Part shown: piece by piece, positions 27,381-35,647 of the stretch
How the letters are laid out: every line of letters starts with the position of its first letter
Numbering within the stretch: the first letter of the stretch is position 1
From: Taudactylus pleione
Taxonomy: Eukaryota; Chordata; Amphibia; Anura; Myobatrachidae
NCBI GenBank assembly: GCA_031769625.1
Contig: JAUIMM010000579.1
Coordinates: 248,001-312,000, forward strand
Direction: 5' to 3'
DNA: 64,000 bases
The notes under the pieces: generated by a model
Databases searched by the model: none
Told to the model about the DNA's origin: nothing
The model's input: the letters and a program-made list of their open reading frames with translations, nothing else
Position numbers and translations under genes: made by a program

Positions 27381-29188
27381 TTTTCTGTGTTTGTGAATTG
27401 TGTGCGCAGTAGCCGCACGTGCATCAACAAAGTAGTGCCAAGCGTGCGCCTGTGTCATAAGTAAAGGGCCGGCTGGCTTGACCGTTAAAGGGTGCTGTAA
27501 TCCCCGAAAGTACACTCCAGTCCAAACCAAAAAAAAATTTTTTTCTGTGTTTGTGAATTGTGTGCGCAGTAGCCGCACGTGCATCAACAAAGTAGTGCCA
27601 AGCGTGCGCCTGTGTCATAAGTAAAGGGCCGGCTGGCTTGACCGTTAAGGGTGCTGTAACCTCCGAAAGTACACTCCAGTCCAAACCAAAAAAAAAATAT
27701 TTTCTGTGTTTGTGAATTGTGTGCGCAGTAGCCGCACGTGCATCAACAAAGTAGTGCCAAGCGTGCGCCTGTGTCATAAGTAAAGGGCCGGCTGGCTTGA
27801 CCGTTAAGGGTGCTGTAACCCCCGAAAGTACACTCCAGTCCAAACCAAAAAAAAAATTATTTTCTGTGTTTGTGAATTGTGTGCGCAGTAGCCGCACGTG
27901 CATCAACAAAGTAGTGCCAAGCGTGCGCCTGTGTCATAAGTAAAGGGCCGGCTGGCTTGACCATTAAGGGTGCTGTAACCCCCGAAAGTACACTCCAGTC
28001 CAAACCAAAAAAAAAATTATTTTCTGTGTTTGTGAATTGTGTGCGCAGTAGCCGCACGTGCATCAACAAAGTAGTGCCAAGCGTGCGCCTGTGTCATAAG
28101 TAAAGGGCCGGCTGGCTTGACCGTTAAAGGGTGCTGTAACCCCCAAAGTACACTCCAGTCCAAACCAAAAAAAAAATTATTTTCTGTGTTTGTGAATTGT
28201 GTGTGCAGTAGCCGCATGTGCATCAACAAAGTAGTGCCAAGCGTGCGCCTGTGTCATAAGTAAAGGGCCAGCTGGCTTGACCGTTAAAGGGTGCTGTAAC
28301 CCCCAAAGTACACTCCAGTCCAAACCAAAAAAAAATTTATTTTCTGTGTTTGTGAATTGTGTGCGCAGTAGCCGCACGTGCATCAACAAAGTAGTGCCAA
28401 GCGTGCGCCTGTGTCATAAGTAAAGGGCCGGCTGGCTTGACGGTTAAAGGGTGCTGTAACCCCCGAAAGTACACTCCAGTCCAAACCAAAAAAAAAATTA
28501 TTTTCTGTGTTTGTGAATTGTGTGCGCAGTAGCCACACGTGCATCAACAAAGTAGTGCCAAGCGTGCGCCTGTGTCATAAGTAAAGGGCCGGCTGGCTTG
28601 ACCGTTAAAGGGTGCTGTAACCCCCAAAGTACACTCCAGTCCAAACCGAAAAAAAATTCTTTTCTGTGTTTGTGAATTGTGTGCGCAGTAGCCGCACGTG
28701 CATCAACAAAGTAGTGCCAAGCGTGCGCCTGTGTCATAAGTAAAGGGCCGGCTGGCTTGACCGTTAAAGGGTGCTGTAACCCCCAAAAGTACACTCCAGT
28801 CCAAACCAAAAAAAAAATTATTTTCTGTGTTTGTGAATTGTGTGCGCAGTAGCCGCACGTGCATCAACAAAGTAGTGCCAAGCGTGCGCCTGTGTCATAA
28901 GTAAAGGGCCAGCTGGCTTGACCGTTAAAGGGTTCTGTAACCCCCAAAGTACACTCCAAACCAAAAAAATATATATTTTCTGTGTTTGTGACTTGTGTGC
29001 ACTGTGGCTGCACGTGCATCAACAAAGGAGCAGCGCCAAGCGTGCGCCTGTGTCCCATAAGTAAAGAGCCGGCTGGCTCATTTCTTAAAGGGTGGTGTAA
29101 CCCACAAAGTGCACTACTCTCCAGCAAAAATAAAAAAATATTTTCTGTGTTTGTGTGCGCTTTAGCCGCACGTATATATATCAATATA
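27381..29188 (+). repeat. hAT-internal minisatellite 1: ~160-bp unit, 11 copies plus a partial
   Basis: Copies start at about 27,381, 27,541, 27,700, 27,860, 28,020, 28,180, 28,340, 28,501, 28,660, 28,821 and 28,977, with a truncated copy from 29,141 that stops just before the transposase ATG. The unit length is 156-164 bp, and most of the variation lies in an A-tract followed by ttttctgtgtttgtg. Copies in the first 1.4 kb are nearly identical, while the last two are more diverged. The unit contains gtagccgcacgtgcatc and aagcgtgcgcc, which recur in related form in the second internal array. Open frames on the minus strand simply follow the repeat and are not genes. Confidence 0.92.
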
Positions 29189-29194
29189 ACATAA

Positions 29195-29569
29195 ATGGAG
29201 GACCAAACTTTCTCTGATAAAAATAAAATAGGGAAAGATCAAGAACCACTTCCTACTAGTGCTGTTGCTGCTGCTGGGAGTTGTTCATCATCCCAGAGAG
29301 GAAGTAGGAACATCACTACTTTTACTAAACAATTGACCCTCCAACAGTCCCTAGCGATGAGGATGAAGTACGACAGCAGTCATCCTGAAGCAAAACGTAT
29401 AACTGAGGCCTTGACTGCTATGTTGGTGTTAGACGTGCGTCCGGTATCCGACATTAGTGCAGTGGGATTTAGACAATTGATGGAGGTAGTGTGTCCTCAG
29501 TTCCAAATCCCGTCTAGATTCCACCTGCATCCTCAAAGCAGCAGCGACAAGCGTGCGTCTGTCTGTTAA
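29195..29569 (+). pseudogene. hAT transposase, N-terminal fragment
   Basis: A 124-codon frame. Residues 1-50 are a low-complexity Ser/Ala/Thr/Gln-rich leader. Residues about 52-108 have the pattern found after the BED finger in hAT/ZBED-type transposases: a kYDssHPeAkrItealt helix, then a D-x-R-P-v-s stretch, GFrqLMevvcP at about 91-101 and an I-P-S-R motif ending at residue 108 (base 29,518). After that the frame runs into the 136-bp minisatellite and ends at a stop in repeat sequence. No BED zinc finger (C..C..H..H) is visible upstream, because the region before the ATG is minisatellite 1. The start is the first ATG after that array. The intact protein would continue for several hundred residues into the catalytic core, which is absent here. 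This is non-functional as a transposase. Assignment to hAT is firm because the C-terminal domain and ends agree. Confidence 0.85.
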
Positions 29570-30934
29570 AGGGTGGTGACACCCTCAAAGTGTGCTACAC
29601 AAACAATTAAAATATTGTTCTTTTTTTTCTGTCTTTGTGAAATGTGTGGGCTGTAGCCGCACCTGCATCCTTAAAGCAGCAGCGACAAGCGTGCGTCTGT
29701 CTGTTAAAGGGTGGTGACACCCTCAAAGTGTGCTACACAAACAATTAAAATATTGTTCTTTTTTTTTCTGTCTTTGTGAATTGTGTGGGCTGTAGCCGCA
29801 CTTGCATCCTCAAAGCAGCAGCGACAAGCGTGCGTCTGTCTGTTAAAGGGTGTTGTAACTCTCAAAGTGCTCCAAAAAATCAAAAAAATTTTTTTAATGT
29901 GTTTGTGACTTGTGTGCGATGTAGCCACACTTGCATCCTCAAAGCAGCAGCGACAAGCGTGCGTCTGTCTGTTAAAGGGTGGTGACACCCTCAAAGTGTG
30001 CTACACAAACAATAAAAATATTCTTCTTCTTTTTTCTGTCTTTGTGAATTGTGTGGGCTGTAGCCGCACCTGCATCCTTAAAGCAGCAGCGACAAGCGTG
30101 CGTCTGTCTGTTAAGGGGTGGTGTAACTCACGAAGTGCTCCAAAAAATAAAAAACTATTTTTTTAATGTGTTTGTGACTTGTGTGCGATGTAGCCGCACT
30201 TGCATCCTCAAAGCAGCAGCGACAAGCGTGCGTCTGTCTGTTAAAGGGTGGTGACACCCTCAAAGTGTGCTACACAAACAATAAAAATATCCTTCTTTTT
30301 TCTGTCTTTGTGACTTGTGTGCGATGTAGCCGCACTTGCATCCTCAAAGCAGCAGCGACAAGCGTGCGTCTGTCTGTTAAAGGGTGGTGACACCCTCAAA
30401 GTGTGCTACACAAACAATAAAAATATTCTTCTTTTTTCTGTCTTAGTGAATTGTGTGGGCTGTAGCCGCACCTGCATTCTTAAAGCAGCAGCGACAAGCG
30501 TGCGTCTGTCTGTTAAAGGATGGTGACACCCTCAAAGTGTGCTACACAAACAATTAAAATATTGTTCTTTTTTTTTCGGTCTTTGTGAAATGTGTGGGCT
30601 GTAGCCGCACCTGCATCCTTAAAGCAGCAGCGACAAGCGTGCGTCTGTCTGTTAAAGGGTGGTGACACCCTCAAAGTGTGCTACACAAAGAATAAAAATA
30701 TTCTTCTTCTTTTTTCTGTCTTTGTGAATTGTGTGGGCTGTAGCCGCACTTGCATCCTCAAAGCAGCAGCGACAAGCGTGCGTCTGTCTGTTAGAGGGTG
30801 GTGTAACCCTCAAAGTGTGCTCCACAAACAATAAAAATATTCTTTTTTTTTTTCTGTCTTTGTGAATTGTGTGGGCTGTAGCCGCACTTGAATCCTCAAA
30901 GCAGCAGCGACAAGCGTGCGTCTGTCTGTTAAAG
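29519..30934 (+). repeat. hAT-internal minisatellite 2: ~136-bp unit, about 10 copies
   Basis: Starts with a partial copy just after the IPSR codons. The gtctttgtga landmark recurs at about 29,629, 29,768, 29,897, 30,036, 30,166, 30,302, 30,438, 30,577, 30,716 and 30,854. Spacing is 129-139 bp, and the first units alternate between a long (139) and a short (129-130) form that differ in the tgctacacaaac versus ctccaaaaaat segment. The core gtagccgcac..gcatcctcaaagcagcagcgacaagcg is clearly related to the 160-bp unit of minisatellite 1. The array ends at about 30,934, where the transposase C-terminal codons begin. Confidence 0.9.
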
Positions 30935-31165
30935 GATTACATCGGTGACAGCATCCAAGTAGGCATGTCAGACAGTCCGTACCTGTACTGGCAGGAAAAA
31001 GAAGCAATTTGGAGGTCCCTGTACAAACTGGCTCTATTTTACCTGAGTTGCCCCCCCTCCAGTGTGTACTCCGAAAGAGTGTTTAGTGCAGCCGGGAACC
31101 TTGTTAGCGAAAGGCGTAGGAGGTTGCTTCCACAAAATGTGGAGAAGATGATGTTCATAAAATGA
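30935..31165 (+). pseudogene. hAT transposase, C-terminal dimerisation domain fragment
   Basis: 76 codons encode a clear hAT C-terminal dimerisation region. It has an SPYLYWQ segment, then a W..LyklAlfYLs helix, the hallmark PPSSVYSERVFSAAGN motif, a SERRRRLLPQNVEKmmFIK ending and a TGA stop. This domain mediates multimerisation and follows the last catalytic residue in active hAT enzymes. Upstream, the frame is open only because it reads back into minisatellite 2 (from an ATG at 30,869), which encodes no known domain. The join lies at ttaaaggatta. Without the core this cannot catalyse transposition. The fragment has no internal stop or frameshift, suggesting either a fairly young copy or a truncated form that was itself amplified. 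Confidence 0.93.
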
Positions 31166-31169
31166 ATGA

Positions 31170-31328
31170 TCAACTCTTCCAGGGAGACCAGCCTCCAGAA
31201 CGTACAGAGGGACCTGTGGTTCCAGCAGGGACGAATTAATACTCTGTGAGGATGAGGATGTACATAACACTGAAGAGGGTGAGGAATCTGTGGATGAGGA
31301 GGATGAGGATGACTTCTTGCCTCCGTAG
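31170..31328 (+). pseudogene. Acidic-tail reading-frame remnant after the transposase stop
   Basis: Just after the TGA of the dimerisation domain, in a different frame, an open stretch from 31,170 to a TAG at 31,326-31,328 has no ATG of its own. Its last ~24 codons encode an extremely acidic Glu/Asp-rich peptide ending DDFLPP. It could be an ancestral acidic C-terminal extension thrown out of frame, a separate exon or chance from gaggatgagg repeats. I cannot decide which; a comparison with autonomous relatives is needed. Confidence 0.35.
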
Positions 31329-31820
31329 AGCCAGTTTGTGCAGGGACAGATTAATTGCCAGCTTGTTTTGTGGGGGCCCAAACGAACCAATCATTTCAGC
31401 CACAGTTGTGTGGCAGACCCTGGCGCTGAAATGATTGGTTTGTTAAAGTGTGCATGTCCTGTTTATACAACATAAGGGTGGGTGGGAGGGCCCAAGGACA
31501 ATTCCATCTTGCACCTCTTTTTTTTCTTTGCATTATGTACAGTTTGGGGCCTAGTTTTTCAATGCCATCCTGTCTGCCACTGCAGTTTCACGCCTAGATG
31601 GGTCACGTGTTTGTGCCGCCCACTCGTGTCGCTTAGCATAGTCATCCAGCTACCTCGGTGCAACCTTTTGGACATAAAAACACTATTGTGAGGTGTGAGG
31701 TATTCAGAATAGACTGGAAATGAGTGGAAATTAAGGTTATTGAGGTTAATAATAGCATAGGAGCAGAAAAACCTACAAATTCTGTGATTTTAGCTGTTTT
31801 TATGCTTTTTTTCAAAAAAA
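31329..31820 (+). other. hAT 3' non-coding region
   Basis: About 490 bp between the last coding remnant and the right subterminal repeats. It includes an inverted repeat with 16-bp perfect arms at 31,385-31,400 and 31,425-31,440, and is otherwise unstructured to my reading. No credible gene is present on either strand. Confidence 0.6.
31385..31440. repeat. 16-bp-arm inverted repeat in hAT 3' region
   Basis: aaccaatcatttcagc and gctgaaatgattggtt are exact reverse complements separated by 24 bases. It could form a hairpin in the transcript or DNA. Function unknown. Confidence 0.8.
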
Positions 31821-31950
31821 TACAGATCCAAAACACAAAACCCAGAACCCAAAACACGGAAGGGTGGTTTTGGCAAAACCAATCCAGATCCAAAACACGA
31901 AGAAAGATCCAGATCCAAAACCAAAACACAAAACACGAAAAGTGGCCGGT
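31821..31950 (+). repeat. hAT right subterminal repeats
   Basis: A-rich region with direct copies of gatccaaaac at 31,825, 31,887 and 31,912, plus several caaaacac motifs, next to the right terminal repeat. An inverted copy (gttttggatc) lies at 27,013-27,022 near the left end. Multiple short subterminal copies in inverted arrangement at the two ends are typical of hAT transposase-binding regions; binding here is inferred. Confidence 0.7.
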
Positions 31951-31961
31951 GCACACCCCTA
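31951..31961 (-). repeat. hAT right terminal inverted repeat
   Basis: gcacaccccta, the complement of the left end apart from one base. It is followed directly by the second copy of the 8-bp target duplication. Confidence 0.9.
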
Positions 31962-31969
31962 GTTTTAAT
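31962..31969. repeat. hAT target-site duplication, right copy
   Basis: gttttaat, identical to 26,856-26,863. Confidence 0.93.
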
Positions 31970-32250
31970 GCCTTGGTGACGGTAACTCACACCCTTCTCA
32001 GCTAATTGGATTGACCCCATAGTTCGGTATCTTCCTTTCAGAAGTAGGAACACCAATTGCTAATGGCAAATACGGTATAAAATCCTCATACATGTAATAA
32101 TGAGAATGAGCAAATCTTAGTATCAGTTATGGGTATGGGGGTAAAGATGTAATTACTAGCCATATAACTACTACTTCCAGATCAGCGATACCCAGGGTGG
32201 GAGAATAGAGGGAGTTAGAGGACTAATCAGAATATCACTGAATACTCAGA
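31970..32250. other. Non-repetitive spacer right of the hAT insertion
   Basis: About 280 bp of host sequence between the hAT and satellite B. No open frame, RNA gene or transposon end is recognised. Confidence 0.65.
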
Positions 32251-34061
32251 ATACAATACTGTATAATAAGCTACATACTGTACCATATGTAATAGCCTCA
32301 TGTGAGTAGAACTATTACTGACATCATTCATGTTTCACCAGAGATGAGTATCTGACGCGTTTCATCAATCTGGCTCCCGATTACTTTATGCAGAGCGTCT
32401 CACATCACTGTTATACAATACTGTATAATAAGCTACATACTGTACCATATGTAATAGCCTCATGTGAGTAGAACTATTACTGACATCATTCATGTTTCAC
32501 CAGAGATGAGTAACTGACGCGTTTCATCAATCTGGCTCCCAATTACTTTATGCAGTGCGTCTCACATCACTGTTATACAATACTGTATAATAAGCTACAT
32601 ACTGTACCATATGTAATAGCCTCATGTTAGTATAAGTATTACTGACATCATTCATGTTTCACCAGAGATGAGTAACTGACATGATGCATTTTATCAATCT
32701 GGCTCCCGGTTACTTTATGCAGAGCGTCTCACATCACTGTTATACAATACTATATATTATGCTACATACTGTACCATATGTAATAGCCTCATGTGAGTAT
32801 AAGTATTACTGACATCATTCATGTTTCACCAGAGATGAGTAACTGACATGATGCGTTTCATCAATCTGGCTCCCGGTTACTTTATGCAGAGCGTCTCATA
32901 TCACTGTTATACAATACTATATATTATGCTACATACTGTACCATATGTAATAGCCTCATGTGAGTATAAGTATTACTGACATCATTCATGTATCACCAGA
33001 GATGAGTAACTGACATGATGCGTTTCATCAATCTGGCTCCCGATTACTTTATGCAGCGCGTCTCACATCACTGTTATACAATACTGTATAATAAGCTACA
33101 TACTGTACCATATGTAATAGCCTCATGTGAGTATAAGAATTAATGACATCATTCATGTTTCACCAGAGATGAGTAACTGACATGATGCGTTTCATCAATC
33201 TGGCTCGCGGTTACTTTATGCAGAGCATCTCACATCACTGTTATACAATACTATATATTATGCTACATACTGTACCATATGTAATAGCCTCATGTGAGTA
33301 TAAGTATTACTGACTTCATTCATGTAGCACCAGAGATGAGTAACTGACATGATGCGTTTCATCAATCTGGCTCCCGATTACTTTATGCAGCACGTCTCAC
33401 ATCACTGTTATACAATACTGTATAATAAGCTACATACTGTACCATATGTAATAGCCTCATGTGAGTATAAGTATTACTGACATCATTCATGTTTCACCAG
33501 AGATGAGTTTCTGACGCGTTTCATCAATCTGGCTCCCAATTACTTTATGCAGCGCATCTCACATCACTGTTATACAATACTGTATATTATGCTACATACT
33601 GTACCATATGTAATAGCCTCATGTGAGTATAAGTATTATTGACATCATTCATGTTTCACCAGAGATGAGTAACTGACATGATGCGTTTCATCAATCTGGC
33701 TCCCGATTACTTTATGCAGCGCGTCTCACATCACCGTTATACAATACAGTATATTATGCTACATACTGTACCATATGTAATAGCCTCATGTGAGTATAAG
33801 TATTACTGACATCATTCATGTATCACCAGAGATGAGTTACTGACGCGTTTCATCAATCTGGCTCCAGATTACTTTATGCAGAGCGTCTCACATCACTGTT
33901 ATACAATACTGTATATTATGCTACATACTGTACCATATGTAATAGCCTCATGTGAGTATAAGTATTACTGACATCATTCATGTATCACCAGAGATGAGTT
34001 ACTGACGTGTTTCATCAATCTGGCTCCCAATTACTTTATGCAGCGCGTCTCACATCACTGT
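32251..34061 (+). repeat. Satellite B: 162/167-bp tandem repeat, 11 copies
   Basis: The landmark atacaatact recurs at 32,251, 32,413, 32,575, 32,742, 32,909, 33,076, 33,243, 33,410, 33,572, 33,739 and 33,901. Units come in two lengths, 162 and 167 bp, which differ by a 5-base insertion (gacgcgttt versus gacatgatgcgttt). The unit is AT-rich and has no coding frame. The last copy ends about 95 bp beyond the stop codon of the minus-strand glycosyltransferase gene. It is unrelated by eye to satellites A and C. Confidence 0.95.
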
Positions 34062-34075
34062 GCTGAGGGCAAAAC

Positions 34076-34081
34076 TTTATT
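34076..34081 (-). promoter_or_regulatory. Poly(A) signal of the GT31 gene
   Basis: tttatt on the plus strand reads AATAAA on the gene strand, about 75 bases after the stop codon. If used, the transcript would end at or just inside the edge of satellite B, giving a very short 3' UTR. Confidence 0.6.
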
Positions 34082-34155
34082 TCAGTGTATTATTCTTAGG
34101 GTCAGCATAGGTTATATAGGTGATGCTGGTTGTAACACTGGTCTATGGTATCCTG

Positions 34156-35130
34156 TCATCTCCAGTGTGTTATCTCAATGCTGTGGTTACAGGATGTCCT
34201 AGCTCTCCATACATTGTTCTGTGCCAGGGCCTGGTCCTCCGGTGACATGCCGTGAATCACCATCAGGAACCGGTAATTACAAATGCTCCATCTGACATTG
34301 TGTTTGGCAAATCGGGCACTGGAGAGGGGTCTGACCTGGGCTCTGTCTGCTAATATCCCAATATAGGCATCTTCCACAGGTATTGCTGGGACAATCTCTG
34401 CAAAATCTACAATGATCTGAGCAAAGTCTAAGGACAGTATATAACCAATACCACTAGCATAGGGTGGGTACACCTCATGCTCATAGTCCCGCTGTGCAAC
34501 GTACCACTTGCTTGATGGGTCCCGAATAACAACGAGCTTTTCCTCGGAGAAAACCGAACCCACATAGAGTAGAGTGTCAGGACGGTGGTCTCTGAGCAGT
34601 GATGGAAGACGGTCGGTGTTAATGAAACAGTCATCATCAGTCTTCAGAATGTACTGTGGGTGACACCTTGCCACCGCCCACTTCATACCATGCATTACCT
34701 TTAAGGTTAGGTTGCGGTAGGTATCCATGTAATTGCCCATGAGAATATCGCCATGGACCGCATGCTCGTTGTAAACGCTCCAGTCCAGTTCTACATCTAA
34801 TGTACGTCCAACTAAAAAGACAACCTGCCATGGGTAAGTAGAGCCTTCAGCTTGATATGCCCATGACCTTCGTATGGCTTCCCGCGATGAGTGGTGACTA
34901 TGGTGTGAAGTCACCAGGATAAGTAGGACCTGTCCTTTCTGACACTCAGGCTTTGGGAGGTCCTCAGAGAACAGAGATGAAAAGTCAATGCCCGTTTTAC
35001 TGAAAGAAGAAATCCAGAACCATTGGCCACCTTCCTGTGCTTGGGACAGCCGGCTCCAGAAAAGAACAAAGGCCAAGAATGTAATATAACAGAGCAGACC
35101 TTTGATATACCAAGCTAATCGAATGGCCAT
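34156..35130 (-). CDS. Beta-1,3-galactosyltransferase-type glycosyltransferase (GT31 family)
   Basis: A 324-residue intact single-exon frame, the usual size and structure for vertebrate beta-1,3-galactosyl/N-acetylglucosaminyltransferases. These Golgi type II enzymes transfer galactose or GlcNAc from a UDP-sugar in beta-1,3 linkage to glycan chains. A hydrophobic signal-anchor lies at about residues 10-25, followed by a stem to about 60. Catalytic motifs in order are LLILVTS (69-75), REAIRRSW (83-90), FLVGRT (105-110), GDI..NYmDTYRNLTLK (127-144), the metal/UDP-binding KTDDD (163-167), LYVGSVF (188-194), YPPYASGIGY (221-230) and EDAYIG (253-258). Possible N-glycosylation sites are N140 and N315. 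The ATG chosen is the first one in frame before the anchor, in a modest initiation context. It resembles the B3GALT4/5/9 branch, but I cannot assign the paralogue or acceptor without alignment. All key motifs are present and no break is visible, so it is probably functional. It is the only intact host gene in the window. Confidence 0.92.
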   Translation of the reverse strand: MAIRLAWYIKGLLCYITFLAFVLFWSRLSQAQEGGQWFWISSFSKTGIDFSSLFSEDLPKPECQKGQVLLILVTSHHSHHSSREAIRRSWAYQAEGSTYPWQVVFLVGRTLDVELDWSVYNEHAVHGDILMGNYMDTYRNLTLKVMHGMKWAVARCHPQYILKTDDDCFINTDRLPSLLRDHRPDTLLYVGSVFSEEKLVVIRDPSSKWYVAQRDYEHEVYPPYASGIGYILSLDFAQIIVDFAEIVPAIPVEDAYIGILADRAQVRPLSSARFAKHNVRWSICNYRFLMVIHGMSPEDQALAQNNVWRARTSCNHSIEITHWR

Positions 35131-35647
35131 TGAAGGAGGTCCAGCGATTGAACACCAGACGTTCCAGTGACGGGAGATGAATTTGTGTCTTCATGCTCCA
35201 ACTAGACAAAGTGTAAACTTCATACAGCTCTAACTGATAACAACCCAGTTACCAGAGGACAAGGTACACTTTGTACACTGCACACATTGGCACCGAGCTA
35301 CACAACATTGTGTCATGGCAGGAGCTCGCTCATTATTTTCACAGACCTCTTCTGTAAGTGAATATTCTCATTGGACAAATATCCAGCACTACAGTATAAT
35401 ACATTCTGCCAATAGTGAGGAACGTTTACACCACACAACCATAATCAGAGAATCCGGACCTTTGAATTGTAAACAGCAAATCTGACAACGTGTCCAGTAC
35501 TAGGAGGGCGATCTGGGAAGATTATGGTTGGACATTGCCCTATAACAGGAGAATTATAAAGAGGCAGAGAAAAAATGCTAAGAAATAAAAAGAAAGATCT
35601 TTTAGAGACAGAAAGAGTCACATACACCGTCCATGGAGACCTATCTG
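35131..35647 (-). other. 5' flank of the GT31 gene
   Basis: About 517 bp between the start codon and satellite C. It should hold the 5' UTR, an upstream exon junction or the proximal promoter. I see no clear TATA box on the gene strand, CpG island or splice site that I would commit to. The small open frames here are short and unlike any known protein. Confidence 0.5.

Larger units (their letters stand above)
26864..31961 (+). mobile_element. Non-autonomous hAT DNA transposon with intact ends
   Basis: A 5,098-bp element bounded by near-perfect 11-bp terminal inverted repeats (taggggtgagc on the left; gcacaccccta, reading taggggtgtgc on the opposite strand, on the right; one mismatch) and by an identical 8-bp target duplication gttttaat. 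Internally, in order, it has a GC-rich left subterminal region with a palindrome, a TATA promoter, short leader repeats, an 11-copy 160-bp array, an N-terminal transposase fragment, a 136-bp array, the hAT C-terminal dimerisation domain, a 3' region and A-rich subterminal repeats. The central RNase H-like catalytic region is missing and no BED zinc finger is visible, so the copy cannot encode its own transposase. The retained ends could in principle still be recognised by an enzyme supplied in trans (inference). Orientation is plus, from the coding fragments. Confidence 0.92.

Noticed and set aside
27204..29184. Minus-strand frames of 70-161 codons with repeated HTIHKHRK-like segments
   Set aside because: They follow the 160-bp minisatellite on the strand opposite to the transposase. 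The longest one only arises where two adjacent units have lengths that keep frame.
29704..30834. Cys-rich small frames on both strands (CILKAAATSVRLSV-type)
   Set aside because: They are repeated copies of minisatellite 2 read in one frame. The Cys-rich look comes from tgt/tgc in the repeat, not from a defensin-like gene family.
31642..32056. Trp/Phe-rich hydrophobic minus-strand frames
   Set aside because: They are the A-rich hAT right end read in reverse (ttttgg repeats) and cross the terminal repeat and target duplication.
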